Part shown: positions 11,488 to 35,464 of the stretch, piece by piece
Position numbering within the stretch: the stretch's first letter is position 1
How the letters are laid out: each line of letters starts with the position of its first letter
Assembly (NCBI GenBank): GCA_003255065.1
Contig: QAOA01005888.1
Span: 165,094 to 229,093, forward strand
DNA length: 64,000 nucleotides
Reading direction: 5' to 3'
DNA from: Cercis canadensis
Taxonomy: Eukaryota > Streptophyta > Magnoliopsida > Fabales > Fabaceae
Notes under the pieces: model-generated
Seen by the model: only the letters and a program-made list of their open reading frames with translations
Told to the model about the DNA's origin: nothing
Databases searched by the model: none
Program-made: the position numbers and the translations under genes

Positions 11488-11495
11488 TTATATAA
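11488..11495 (-). promoter_or_regulatory. TATA box of the first SAUR gene
   Basis: On the minus strand the sequence reads TGATTATATAAGAAACC. It lies about 136 bp before the ATG at 11352, which would give a 5' leader of about 100 bases. Confidence 0.55.
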
Positions 11496-12156
11496 TCAGT
11501 GGTCTGGTGACAATTCGTTCTATGTTGCTGAAATCGTGCCTGCTTTTCCGGGATGCAGAACCATGTGATATATTGTAGTAAAATTAATTTACAAAGGTTG
11601 GAGCTTGTTCAATGTATTGGCTTTATTGAATTTGTTCCAAATCAATGTATCTTGGGGGAGCATTGATGTGTGTTGAACGTATTTGTGAACTGAGATTGCC
11701 CACTTGTTGCATGACTTATTGGAGGAAGCCTAGAACCACAAGCAAAACATTGTGAATTTGCGTGAACCAAAGAAAGGTGGGTACAAATGGTGAGTGCATG
11801 TGGGCATGCTTCTAATTGTGAAATTTGTAAGCGCTTACCGACTTATGGATAAGTCAAGAGTGACAAGGCAGGGAAATGGGGCAAGTTGGGGCCAAAATGT
11901 TCCTGACACAAGAATTCTGGTTCAATTCTACCCTTCTTCACCTTTTCGCTGCATCAAAATACTTCTACAGCCTTACTTCCCCAAATCATTGCTTTGTGTT
12001 TTGCGCGATAAGCTGAAGTTCCTTTTTTCTTTTTGGGGGTACATTACAAATTTCAGTGGAATCGGGATGGGGCTAACACAGAAAATTGTTTCTATCCAGT
12101 TTTAAAATTCAGGCTTATTCTCTTATAAGGGCATAGGTACTTACTGAAATTGGCTA

Positions 12157-12786
12157 ATATGGTTGTTGGACAACACTGCTGTGGCCATTTGGCATGTACT
12201 ATACTTACCAAATACTAGTTGCAAGCCTGTGCCATGCACAGGCAATTATAAATTAGATCTATAAAGAGAGAGAAGAAAAACAAACAAAAAAAAACTTGAT
12301 TAATTAAGAAAACACCCCGAGAGAAGAAAATCAGTTTCCCTCCATCTCCCCTCTCCTCTAAACCTGATATTAAATAGAAACAAAATTAAATTACACTTAG
12401 AAATCCCAATTTCACAGCTAAAAGATTAAATTTTTCTTCATCGACCTTATTCCATTAATACATGAATCAAATNATATGGTTGTTGGACAACACTGCTGTG
12501 CCCATTTGGCATGTACTGTACTTACAAAATACTAGTTGCAAGCCTGTGCCATGCATGGACAATTATAAATTAGATTTGTAAAGAGAAAGAAGAAAAACAA
12601 AAAAAAAACTTGATTAATTAAGAAAACACCCCAAGAGAAGAAAATCAGTTTCCCTCCATCTCCCCTCTCCTCTAAACCTGATATTAAATAGAAACAAAAT
12701 TAAATTACACTTAGAAATCCCAATTTCACAGCTAAAAGATTAAATTTTTCTTCATCGACCTTATTCCATTAATACATGAATCAAAT
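12157..12786 (+). repeat. Direct duplication around a single N, probable assembly join
   Basis: 12157-12472 and 12474-12786 are nearly identical and are separated only by one N at 12473. A few substitutions and small indels distinguish them (for example GGCCATTTGG versus GCCCATTTGG). A lone N flanked by near-identical sequence is best read as two allelic contig ends placed side by side instead of merged. The DNA itself is non-coding. Confidence 0.85.
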
Positions 12787-13175
12787 GTTGGACTTAAAGA
12801 AGATGAAATTATTAAATTCGAAGGGTCAACAACAGATTACGATCGAGATGATTTAATGGATTACATGCTTACTAATACATATTTCACTGGTGTGTGGCTG
12901 CTTTTTAAAGTTTATTAATTTCAAGTGTAATCATAGAATTGTTTTTCCGACCCACTTTCCTAAATTAGTAAAATCTACGGAAAAAGAAAAAACTTGTTGG
13001 ATAAAAGATATATACAATGCATGTCCTTGGATTTGTTGCTAATTGCTAAAGCCATCTTGATTGCTTTATTTCATTCTATTTAATTACGCCGAAGAGCGCA
13101 GAATTAAAGGAGAGCAAAAGTTTTTCCTTCCTAGAATTAAAGTAATCACAAGTCTGCACAAGTATGAAAACTTGG

Positions 13176-13607
13176 TTAAAAGCCATAGATAATAACTTGT
13201 TGATGGTGTCTTAGACCAAGAGAAGATGATGGAGTGTTGTGGCATGTAGCGATAGAAGTGATCAAAGCCTTCTCTACATCTTCTGGGACATGTCCTTGAA
13301 TAAGTGAGATTATGTATTCCAATAAAACACCATAACAGGGCAACATAATAGGTCCATTGCTTGGTAGTCCAAACTCCTCTTCAGACCATTTGAGCAGTTC
13401 CCTGAAGACGTTGTTGCTAAGATACTTGAGAGGAATCTCAAATCGCTTCTCATCGATGCTGTAAACAACGAAGTGGCCCTTATTTGCTCCTGCACATTGC
13501 ATATCCCCGTGGCTTCTACTTCTAGGGTATGAAATTCTCTTACGCTTACCAGATGCCATTTTCTGCCACTTCCATGCCATTTCAACAAGCTTTTTTGTAC
13601 TGATCAT
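13176..13607 (-). CDS. SAUR-family auxin-responsive protein, second tandem copy
   Basis: This 143-residue, intronless protein begins MISTKKLVEMAWKWQK. It carries the SAUR core at about residues 45-115: GHFVVYSIDEKRFEIPLKY, then YLSNNVFRELLKWSEEEFGL, LPCYGVLLEYIISLIQ and VPEDVEKALI. It is clearly paralogous to the gene at 10891-11352 and lies in the same orientation, but the two differ throughout, so the gene duplication is old. A TATA box sits about 120 bp upstream. The right arm of the inverted duplication begins about 170 bp upstream of the ATG, so the distal promoter of this gene lies inside the arm. Confidence 0.95.
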   Translation of the reverse strand: MISTKKLVEMAWKWQKMASGKRKRISYPRSRSHGDMQCAGANKGHFVVYSIDEKRFEIPLKYLSNNVFRELLKWSEEEFGLPSNGPIMLPCYGVLLEYIISLIQGHVPEDVEKALITSIATCHNTPSSSLGLRHHQQVIIYGF

Positions 13608-13725
13608 GGTTAAATATATGTATTATTTGCTTACAGATACAGATGACTCCGATCGAGAAACCAACAAATCAAGTGCTCTAGTGTAGTCTGAGTGAGGTTG
13701 TGCAGAATGTGATGACTGGTTCAGC

Positions 13726-13733
13726 TATATATA
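13726..13733 (-). promoter_or_regulatory. TATA box of the second SAUR gene
   Basis: On the minus strand this reads TGATTATATATAGCTGAACC. It lies about 120 bp before the ATG at 13607, just inside the inner end of the inverted-duplication arm. Confidence 0.6.
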
Positions 13734-13776
13734 ATCATAAAAATAAAAATATTAGACAGCAGCATGTAGTGTTGTT

Positions 13777-14681
13777 TGCATTGTGTTGGGCTGATTACGG
13801 CCATGTGTGAAATTGTTTACAGGATTAGGTTGAGCTTGTGGCCGTACATGGTTTACGACAAAAAAGCAAATGCAGATGCAGGTATATATCAGGGTAGGCC
13901 ATGCATTTGTTCCTCACGATACTTTTATACAAATTCAATAATAGATCCAATATGTTCTTCTCTCAGGAACCATTCATTAACATTTTGTCCCCAGCAGCTA
14001 CCGAATCCTTTTTGTTAGGCAATTCAAACTAACGTACACCTAAATAATTGCCGGATCGTATTTGATACATCACAAACTGTGATCTGAACCAAGAACAACA
14101 CTTAAAAGGTGAGGGTACACTACACCCCTCAATTAGGTGAAATTTAGTGGGACTTACAGTTTGATTTTGGTGTTATTGCAGAAATCTCAAAAAATTAAGT
14201 TATTTAGTATGTAGCAGAACACACACTTGCTTATAAAATATAAGATTTTGAAAAATTATTTTTTGGCACGTTTACCTATATCGTACTATTCTTATTTTTT
14301 TATAAAAAATTATAAATTTTGACACATACTTGATGACTTAATTTTTTGCGATTTTTACAATAACACTAAAATCACTAAGTGAGTCACACCCGAACCCACT
14401 TAATAGATGAGAATGTAGCACAGTACTCACCTACTTAAAAATATTGTTATTGATCAATTTCAAGTCAAGATTCAAAATCACAAGACACAATTAATTAGCC
14501 TACTAGTCTACTCAAATTTCCCTAATCGTATGAGCATATAGGGAATCTTAACTTTCAATGACCTAAGTAATTCTAATCCAAATAATCAGTAACTTCCTTG
14601 CTACCAGGCCAGCATTTCCTTTGAACTTTATGTTAGTCTATATATGAACACACTTAAACATTTAGAATATGATTTCAATTA
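13777..14681 (-). repeat. Large inverted duplication, right arm
   Basis: This is the reverse complement of 9664-10582 from TGCATTGTGTTGGGCTG outward to AATATGATTTCAATT. An open frame at 13776-14018 has a mirror at 10337-10525 but matches no protein and drifts between the arms, so it is treated as non-coding. Confidence 0.93.
14108..14431. mobile_element. Foldback MITE (GGTGAG family), copy in right arm
   Basis: It is bounded by GGTGAGGGTACACTACACCC and the complement of AATGTAGCACAGTACTCACC. Flanks CACTTAAAA (14099-14107) and TACTTAAAA (14432-14440) are the inverted counterpart of the left-arm target duplication with one change. It is therefore the same insertion event as 9920-10247, copied when the arms duplicated. 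Confidence 0.85.
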
Positions 14682-15256
14682 AAAAAAAGAAGTTAATTAA
14701 TCAATTCACTCTATTAGACTTGAAATTTAGAATGATCTCGTTTATATTTCATATTTATTCAATTTTTTCTGTGATCATCCCATGTCCTATGAGTCACTAT
14801 TTTGTACATGTATGATAAAAAAAAGAAAATCAAAATGATTATTTGAAGTCTTGAATTTATCACTGAATAATAGAATTTTAAATATTAATTCTCAATTAAA
14901 CAAGCTTCTAAGCATTCCTTCGTTCTAATCCCCTGAAAAAAATCCTTCTAAGAAATTATATTAGAGGAAACACTGAAACTCAAATGTATGAGAGAAAAAT
15001 CACATATTTCAGTTCCAATTTTACGTGATGTGTGTAATTTGATTTAGATTTGTTGTTCCAAACTGAAGGGGGTCTCGGCCTTGTGTGGTGGTAGCCACGC
15101 CCACGCTTGGTTTGGGCTTTGAGAATTGACTTGAGTCGCGTTGCCCCAAAAATTTGTAGACCTCTCGATGAGGCTTATCCTCTGTATCTCTCTCTCTGAC
15201 CAACGTTTATAGCGCCAATTTGAAAATCAGATTGATTGAACGCGGCAGGCACAGCC
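14682..15256. other. Intergenic region and 5' leader of the alanyl-tRNA synthetase gene
   Basis: AT-rich DNA with no recognisable gene up to about 15000. From about 15050 the GC content rises as the promoter and 5' leader of the next gene are approached. No clear TATA box was seen. Confidence 0.5.
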
Positions 15257-21470
<6,214 letters not shown>

Positions 21471-21654
21471 GATCAGATCGGAATTGAATACACACTCACC
21501 AAATTTGGTTATACTAACTAAAGTAACACAAAATATTATGATTCTTTTTTTGTTGTAGAGTGTAGACTATACCCCAAGTAAGACGGGAAGAAGCTTAGGG
21601 AAAAAACGTTGTTTCCATTCCAGGAGGCATACAAGTTGGAAAATAGCCTAGAGC

Positions 21655-22017
21655 ATGTACAGTGTTGGTTGTCTATATGAGTTGGTTCTCCTGATTCATT
21701 CATGATAGAATATGGCATTGGCATCCACAAACTCGATTCCAATTTGTAATTTTTGACACATTTAATATTAGATTTGGGACTTTGTAATAATACACGGGGA
21801 AGCTAGTTTCTTAGAGAATGGATGACAGCTATGTTNATGTACAGTGTTGGTTGTCTATATGAGTTGATTCTCCTGATTCATTCATGATAGAATATGGCAT
21901 TGGCATCCACAAACTCGATTCCAATTTGTAATTTTTGACACATTTAATATTAGATTTGGGACTTTGTAATAATACACGGGGAAGCTAGTTTCTTAGAGAA
22001 TGGATGACAGCTATGTT
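21655..22017 (+). repeat. Direct duplication around a single N, probable assembly join
   Basis: 21655-21835 and 21837-22017 are 181-bp, almost identical copies with one N at 21836 between them. The copies differ by about one base (GAGTTGGTTC versus GAGTTGATTC). They lie in the 3' flank of the synthetase gene and do not affect its coding sequence. Confidence 0.88.
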
Positions 22018-23770
22018 TGCTCATGCATTTCTCGCTTGCCATGTCTTGTGCTTGAGTTGAGCAATTAGAAGCAGCAAAGCAATGTGCTGGCGATGAGAAA
22101 AGATAAATGGTCTCTATTACGTTGAAATCCGGGGAAGTGGTTTCGAAAGTAGTCAAGGTTCTTTTCTCTTGCAACTTTGACAACTAGGGGAGACTATACC
22201 CTGGCTGGCATCCTGGTTTTTTTAACTGTTTTCATTTTCTCCTCATAATGTAATCTTGTTATAGAAAATCACTGCAACAGTGAGAAGAAAATTGTTGGAA
22301 GATAGAAAACAAGAAACCCAAATGAGAAGCGACACTAGAGTGTAATCTAGATTTTGACTTGGAGCAACCGCATGTACAATTTACATATGGACACTGACTG
22401 AAGATGAGAAAGATAAATAAATAATAATGCATAATAATTAGTGGGTTGACCACTTAGGTTCTTGCCGATTTCTTCATTGAATTTCTATTATCTCAAACTT
22501 TGCTGTCTTGATCACAATCCCAAGCAAAGCATAGCTCAGCGAATAATTGACAAGGTAATTGGGACATGTGCTGATATTACCAGGTGCGAAATGATCACAA
22601 ATAATAATCATATATCAAAGTGTGCACCTTCAACAACAAGCATTAAGGGTTCGGACTTTCAACTTTGATCTCATTAATCTGAATGCGTCTCCTAATCGAA
22701 GATATAATTTGTCACCAAAAGAAAATGGGGGAATTGGACAAGGACACCAATATCCCACATCGTGCAAGATCATTAGCTAGATGTAACCCAATGGCATTGA
22801 CAATTTTTGTTGCTTTCCAAATGATATTTCTTCACATGGGACATTATACGCACCAAACAAGTGTGCTGTAATGCCATTTGAGATAAAAGTGATGGGGAAT
22901 TTTTCAAAGTAAAACAGGAAGTTATTTAATGATACTATTGAGGCAAATAAAAAAAATATGATGCTAAATCATTGGGAAATTCGCGATGTTGGACTTAGAG
23001 GGAAAGCACTAGCAGCAGTTTATTATGAGAATTGATTAGCATCTAAAGCAAAAGTTAGTAGAGATCCGTAAAAAGAGAAAAGAGAAATAACAAAAAAAGA
23101 TATAAGAAAAAGAGCGGAGTACAATAATTATATATAATTTTTCGTTAAAAAAAATGATTTTAACTTTCTTTTAAGTTAATATAGTGATATCATTTACTGT
23201 TTTAGTGTTTTGACTTTTGACCATCATCTACACTAAATAAGTTGTTATTCTTTGCTCTGTAGTTCACCTTTTCTCTTGATTTAGGGTCAATTTGCTTTGT
23301 ATATTGGTGTTATTCTTATGGAGATAAACAGCTGGATGCAACGGCTTTGGATTGATGATATGATGTGTTTGGGAATAGTAGGCTTACTTGTTTAGTTTCC
23401 TTTCGGCTAAAGTTATAATGATAGAATAAAATGATGATCTCAAATACAACCGTTTCTCAAATACCTAGTTTTGCTTTACATTTTCCATAACGTCACCAGA
23501 ATTAGACTTAACTCATATACTATGAAAACCAAGTACATGAAAAGAAAATGACTTAACAACTTATCTACTTGTTTATAATACCGAAGAGTTCCTTTTTCTT
23601 AAGTATTTTTGTTTATAATACAACTAGAAATAATATAGTCTATTAGTTTAAATTTGATTTTATAATTTAATATAAAACTCATTAAATAAGAAGTATTTTA
23701 ATAGGTGGCAGTACATGATTTGGTAATTAATGAAAAGTAAATACATAAGGTACTAAATATCATAATTTCT

Positions 23771-24019
23771 AGAGTAAAATATTATTTTTGTTCTTGAATT
23801 ATTTTTTAAATGTCACTTTGATTTTTTATTTATTTTTTGTACTCACTTTAATTATTAAATAATCGCATTACCCACCGAATCAATCAAAAAAAATAATCAC
23901 TTAAAAGATTTATTTGGCGAGCATAATAATTATTTGAGGATTAAAGTGACATAAAAAATAAATTAATGACTAAAATAATATTTAAAAAATAATTCAGAAC
24001 TAAAAAAATATTTAACTCT
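23771..24019. mobile_element. Palindromic AT-rich MITE, copy 2
   Basis: It is the same family as 81-336, with ends AGAGTAAAATATT and the complement of AAAATATTTAACTCT. Identical 7-bp flanks AATTTCT occur at 23764-23770 and 24020-24026. The halves are inverted copies of each other around a short centre near 23890. Confidence 0.7.
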
Positions 24020-24089
24020 AATTTCTATTATACGAAAAAAAAATCCTAATTTGTATACTGTTTATAGTGAATGAGTGAGAAAGATATGA

Positions 24090-24273
24090 GGTGTGTTTGA
24101 AAGTGTTTTTATTTTTTTGTTTTTAAAAACAGTTTTTGAAAATAGTCCTCTCTTATTTTTGTTTTCTTATTTTTAGAACAATTTTGTGAAAATTTTTTTT
24201 TAAAACATGTTTTTGAAAACAACTTTATTTCAAAAACAAAAAACAGTTTTTAGAAACAGAAATCAAACAAACC
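24090..24273. mobile_element. Small foldback element with GGTNTGTTTGA ends
   Basis: The left end is GGTGTGTTTGAAAGTG and the complement of the right end is GGTTTGTTTGATTTCTG. The interior is built of TTTTTAAAAACAGTTTTT-like inverted blocks. No target duplication was certain, so the superfamily is left open. Confidence 0.55.
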
Positions 24274-24633
24274 AATGATTTTCAAGGCCAGCATAGAATT
24301 GGAAGAGCTGAGCTGGTTTGGAGTTGGTATTATATTCTTTGTTGCCAAGTGGTACACAAGTTGTAGATTTTGTTCTTATCTTCCCACTCATTACCAAGCA
24401 ATCATCATCACTTAGGCCCCTAATCTCATCTTAATAAAGCTTCTTTCCTTTTTGTCTTGGGGAACCTTACGCGGAATGACCAACATGCCAATCCAATCTA
24501 TTACTCTGAATTTGAGTGAATTAGCATTGGCGTTTTGGTAAAGAAATCCGTGACATAAGTTAATTTTGTTGTTGTTAATATTATAAGTATCTTCACTTTA
24601 TTTAATTGAATATAAAACTAATCTCGTTTAAAA

Positions 24634-24841
24634 GTTAAAACAATTATGATTTTCCTCTTTTAACAATGTTCTCACATAAACTTCAACCCTTATCCACAGC
24701 TAATGGTACATGCCTAAAATTTAATTTGCTGTCAGTCGTTAAAGCAATTATGATTTTCCTCTTACAACAATGTTCTCACATGAACTTTAACCCTTATCCA
24801 CAACTAATGGTACATGCCTAAAATTTAATTTGCTATCAGTT
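24634..24841 (+). repeat. Tandem duplication, period 104 bp
   Basis: The block from TTAAAACAATTATGATTTTC to TTAATTTGCTGTCAG recurs immediately downstream with a handful of differences. No N is present, so this is a real tandem copy. It is non-coding. Confidence 0.85.
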
Positions 24842-25280
24842 GAACTAAAGAGTTGTTGATTAATAGAAATTAATTGACTTTAATAGCAAATCGTTTAATA
24901 TAGTCGTTGAATAAGATTCTTTTATTTTCCTATGGTAAAATCGTAAAAGCATGAAATGTGAATTGCACCTCTTTATGATGATCATATCCAACGCAGAAGA
25001 GTAGGAAAAAACACAGAAATGGTGTCCAGCAGTGAAACGAGTAAGCAGCAGGTGTTTGGGCAGATACGCAGAGTCGGTGAAAGAAGAGAGCCCATCAAGT
25101 TTCTTTGTCTACCCGCGTTCCCAAAATGCGCGTCTTTTTTATTATTATTATTCCTAACCCAGCACCCACGTAGCAACTAGCAACAACAACTTTGATATGA
25201 AAGATCCATTTTGTAATTTGTATTGTAACCCATCCAAGCGTTTTGGGAAATGCTGACCTGTATCCCACACTCGTGCTTTT

Positions 25281-25288
25281 CTATAAAT
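25281..25288 (+). promoter_or_regulatory. TATA box of the expansin-like A gene
   Basis: CTATAAAT lies 50 bp before the ATG at 25331, implying a very short leader of about 20 bases. Confidence 0.5.
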
Positions 25289-25330
25289 CTTAGCTCCTTC
25301 ACTTGCTTCCCCATTCTCAATTCTGAAACA

Positions 25331-26593
25331 ATGAAGATGACTCAGATTCTCTTGCTTTCTCTCATCTCTCTTCTTTTCTCATCTGCGACTGCCTGTGATC
25401 GCTGCGTCCATCAAACTAAGGCTGCCTATTTCTCTAAAGCTTCTGCACTTTCATGTAAGAATCGTTAATTTGCTTTTGCTTTCATTTCATCACTTTCCAT
25501 CTTCAATTAACTAATTAATTGATTAATTGATGCAGCCGGGGCATGTGGTTATGGCTCCTTAGCACTGGGATTAAGCGGTGGACACCTTGCAGCTGCTGTG
25601 CCTACCTTGTACAAAAATGGAGCTGGATGCGGTGCCTGCTTTCAGGTTCAATTTTATTTCCTATTATTTCATTTCACATCCATTCATCAAAATCGTGTTG
25701 TAATTACCAACAATTTGTCTTGTTTGCAGATAAGATGCAAGAACCCAACTCTGTGTACCAAAGCTGGTACTAGAGTGGTTTTGACTGATCTCAATCGCAA
25801 TAATCAAACTGACTTTGTTCTCAGCAGCAGAGCTTTCATGGCTATGGCTCAGACGGGTATGGATCAGCAAATTTTGAAGCTTGGAATTGTTGACATTGAA
25901 TATAAGAGGTAAAGCTTAAATCTTTCAACTTGTTACTGGTTTTGGTTATACATTACCCACTCACCCACCACAGAAAGAGGAACCCCATGTTGGACCGACC
26001 AACATTTAAATATTATTACAGTAATGTGGAACAGATTCCAAGCCAAATAATAATTAGATAACATCCAAGTTTCAACTTTGAATTAGTTCTTGAGTTGAAT
26101 GCACCTTGAAAATATCAGTGTTATTGGAGCAGGGTACCTTGTGAATACAAGAATCAGAATTTGGCGGTGCGCGTGGAAGAATCAAGCAAGAAACCAGATT
26201 ACTTGGCAGTTAAATTTTTGTATCAAGGTGGTCAAACAGAGATAGTAGGCGTTGATGTAGCTCAGGTATTCTTATATATTCTTTCTGAAACAGATAATTT
26301 CCTTTGTTGAGGCTTGTGGATTAATTAGTTAGTATTACTAATAGGTTGGATCTTCAAACTGGAGCTTCCTGAGCAGAAACAATGGCGCAGTATGGGATAC
26401 GAGTAGGGTTCCGGCAGGTGCTTTGCAATTCCGGTTAGTGGTAACAGCAGGGTATGATGGTAAATGGATCTGGGCAAAGCAGGTTCTTCCTGCTGATTGG
26501 AAACCTGGCTTTGTGTATGATTCTGGCCTTCAAATAACAGATATTGCACAAGAGGGCTGCTCTCCCTGCGATCATGCCGCCTGGCATTCATGA
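25331..26593 (+). CDS. EXLA: Expansin-like A protein
   Basis: Five exons (25331-25454, 25536-25645, 25730-25908, 26133-26265, 26345-26593) join to 264 residues. A signal peptide covers about residues 1-21 ([16 protein letters not shown]...), followed by [13 protein letters not shown], which is typical of the expansin-like A subfamily. The first domain is a six-stranded double-psi beta-barrel with paired cysteines ([26 protein letters not shown]). The second is a CBM63-type wall-binding domain from about residue 150 ([21 protein letters not shown] onward). A C-terminal tail with GCSPCDH follows, also typical of EXLA. The catalytic-type HFD motif of alpha and beta expansins is absent, as expected for the subfamily, so wall-loosening activity is not established. 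The protein is expected in the cell wall. Confidence 0.95.
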
Positions 26594-27341
26594 ATCTTCA
26601 TCACTCTCACTCAATACCATTCACCAACTATATATATACTCTCTGCTAACTAATCCCAATCAATACTCACCCTTCTATTTCAATCCTACAAATACAATAC
26701 CCTCAACTCATAGCTAATTACATTTCTTTTTCAATTTTGGTGTTGAAATAGGAAATAGGAACTAGGAAGGATGCTATTTACATGTAATAATGTTCCTAGT
26801 CATTTCATTTGTACCGAGAGAAATAACATGATGTTGGCAATGGATGCCTGACATGTGCTGATGTACCTCTTTTTGGAGGGCATTATAATGAATGAAAACT
26901 TGTATCTTCGTGAAAGCTGAATGGAAAAATAACATTAACAGCTTTTTCTGGGATGAGACCAATGCTTGCCGAATTCATTCAGGACATGCTATATGGTACT
27001 TAATCAGGTCTACCTTTATTGATTGTTTGGACTCTTGGACCCACTACAACGTGTGTTTGGCATTTGGGCTTAGACTTGCAAGTCCAACAACCAAGAGCCC
27101 ATCATTGTTAATGTTTTTCCACTCTTCCTCTCCTGCAAAGTGCAAACTAGTATTAGCCGTCAAAAATCAAACTACACGGCATTCTAACCATGTCTACTCT
27201 CAACTCAAGACGCATGATTAATCAATATCACGGAAATTAAACAAAATTTTGAAAACTGAAAAAGGCCCACATAACCATATCATCTCATATCATCAAGGAC
27301 AAGAAGCAATCTCACTTTTCTCTGACTCTCTCACACATTGG
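26594..27341. other. Intergenic region between EXLA and isochorismate synthase
   Basis: This contains the 3' flank of EXLA (with AATAA-type signals) and the promoter and leader of the next gene. No additional gene was recognised. Open frames at 26892-27221 and on the minus strand are not protein-like. Confidence 0.5.
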
Positions 27342-32902
<5,561 letters not shown>

Positions 32903-35464
32903 GCTGTTAAGCACCTTCCATTGATTGAGGTTAGTGGGTTTAACAAAATTCTATTGCTTGGTGTAAGAATATATTCTCTTGCAGGACCGAAGCGGAATTA
33001 GAGATAATGATTAAATCATGTGTAATTATATTTTGCCCAAAATGTTTCAATTATATGTTGTTTGTGGGGATATTCAGTCACAGCGTTGCATTTACTAACA
33101 CAATTGAAGTACCTTTGATAATTGGAAAAAGAAAAAAAGAATAGAGAGAATGTATCAAGTAAGCAATTAATGCAGAGGCAGTAAATAAGTGGAACAGGTA
33201 CAAGAGAAGACGGCGCAATGATTATGCATCGCCGTTTGGCTGGTTGCCTCCTCCTCCGTTTAATTTAATTTGTCATCTCTTTCATTTTCAAGCTAAATGC
33301 AAGGCCGTTCCTTCAATTCACTCACTGAGTAGTGAGTCACTGTCATTCCCCTCTGTTTTTTCAACACAAACAATAACACTTGCAGTGCAAAATAGAAAAA
33401 AAAAAAAAAAAAGATAACATCTGCTCTGCTTTGCTAGTTGCTATGTTCAGTTCAAGTTTGAATACCGATGGACACTTTTTATTTTTACTTTTTTAATTTT
33501 TGAAAAGTCAGCTAAAAGGGGTGGGCTCCACCTGAAGATCAAAGTCTATGTTATTATAACCCGATAACGAAACGTGGACGAAGACAAGAGTGAAACTGTA
33601 TGGTTGGCAGTAGCAATTAAAAGAAGTGGATTGGATGAAGAAGATGATGAAGAAAGGCTATGCTTCTGATCTGAATAAGCTGATCATCCGGAAGCATAGT
33701 GGGCCCGGTCCATATGGTAATGGTTGCCTAAACCAGACAACTATTCCATTTCCACAACCCATTAAACGTACGTGGCTTCATGTTATCAGCTGCCGTGGGT
33801 GCCTCGTATCATGTAATGTAAAATCATTCTAGTAGATTCCAACAACCAAAGGCAAAGTGGCAAACGCAAACCCTCAACCTCCAAATTTCTAATGCCTAAC
33901 CACCGTCACCGTTACCGTCACGTCCCTTTCCTTTGTATTCTCTTCTTCTTTCTCTTTCTGTGTTCCCCACTTCACTTTAACTACCTTTCTATTTCTATGT
34001 TCTATTGAACATATGCATTTTTTTTAAATAAAATGGAAACAGAATATACTATTGCTAAAGTTGAGCTGTATCAATTTCAATGTCAATGCATAGAAATAGA
34101 AGACTTGCTCGTTCATCATCATCAGTAAGAGTTAGAAAAGGTTGTAATTAATTGGTTGGGGTGGGGAAGGTGTTGGGTGCAATCAAAGTCCCAACCACAC
34201 TCTATTCGTCCCTGCTTACACATCCATCTGAAGTTATTGGGAAGGGTGTAATCATGATAAGTAGTAATATTATGATGATGTAACCTTCGAGTGAGGAGCA
34301 TTTACAACACTGCACCGTGATAATAGGAAGACTTGTGCATCTGCCAAGGAAAGTAATTGGTTTAGCTATAGGTTTCCGAACGCAGATCATAGCACTCAAA
34401 ATCTCTAGGTGGAAACGTACGCCTTGCTTTTGACCTTTTTTGTTCATGCAGAGTTCCCAGAAATATCTGATAAATGCATGCCACTCTAGTCTTCACTCTC
34501 CGCAATAACAAGAGCTTTGCGAAAAATTTCTGGCCTTTCTCACTTTGCAGTTTGCAGGGAGATTACTTGTTGCGGGGGCTTTGCTTTAGTGTATGGACAA
34601 CAAGGATGTGTGTTTTTTGGTTTCTGGGCATTCTAATTCAATTGGTTCAAATTCACCAAACGAGCTTGCTTCCACTAAAGTATCAGAGTAAAACTCCAAT
34701 ATTATGTAAGCACATCTTCCTTTTGAACACGATTTGGTTTTCTTCTTATCTTTTCACTGACAAAAAAATAACTCTTGTTTTTTGGTTGGTTAATAATCAA
34801 GGCGAACAAAGGTTCAATCACCCGCCTGCTCGCCGCTCCTATGAATAATAGCTATGTCATATGTTGAATTTTTTTTTTTTTTGGCTATAGCTTAATATGT
34901 TAAGTTGATTTGATGCCAGAGTCCCTGCACGTGTTTCAGACACCAAGTTATGATTGCGTGCATTAAAAACGATACAGAGGAAAGGAAAGACACTCTCTTT
35001 GAGGTTTGTTGTTGTGTAGAGAGAGAGTGTGTGAATTTTGTTTTGTTCTTATCAAATTACGAGCAACAACACCCAAATGTCTATGGTCTTGTTGTCCTAA
35101 TGTGCCACTTGTAAGCCAAGGGTTTTATGACAATTCGTGACCTCTCCCACACTCTGTCTCTTCTGCTTTTTTTACAATTTTGTCCTACTATCTCTGAAGT
35201 CTGAACCATTTGTAGGCGTTCACATTTTTCTTTTTGTTTTTCTTTTTTCTTAACAGAGTTTCTTGGAGTTTTTTTTTTCCTTTTTTATAATACTGATTTT
35301 CTGTGCAGACCATAGAGTCGTCTAAGTTTCTGTGTGAAGAGTACATATACTGGATGTTCCTTCTTACTACTTACTTACTAGCTTCAGCCACACAATCAAT
35401 CTCACGCTATCAGCTCTACATACTCATCTCATCTCATCCCATCTGGCTACCTACCCACAGAGGA
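32903..35464. other. Intergenic region between ICS and LOG
   Basis: No gene was recognised. The first part is the 3' flank of ICS. From about 34980 pyrimidine-rich DNA and GAGAGAGAG tracts suggest the LOG promoter and leader. The in-frame upstream ATG at 35303 would extend LOG by 54 residues unlike the family, so it is taken as leader. Confidence 0.5.

Larger units (their letters stand above)
22018..25280. other. Intergenic region with MITEs
   Basis: No gene could be built here. The stretch holds two MITE-like elements (23771-24019 and 24090-24273) and a tandem duplication (24634-24841). Short open frames around 21950-22871 have no recognisable protein features. Confidence 0.6.

Noticed and set aside
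9664-14681. A giant foldback transposon carrying SAUR genes
   Set aside because: No target duplication was found at the outer ends and the arm ends do not resemble any transposon terminus.
15236-15256. Upstream start for the alanyl-tRNA synthetase
   Set aside because: The codon at 15236 is TTG. The first ATG in frame is 15257 and gives a good transit peptide.
35303-35464. N-terminal extension of LOG by 54 residues
   Set aside because: LOG proteins begin shortly before the [11 protein letters not shown] block, and the extension has no similarity to them.
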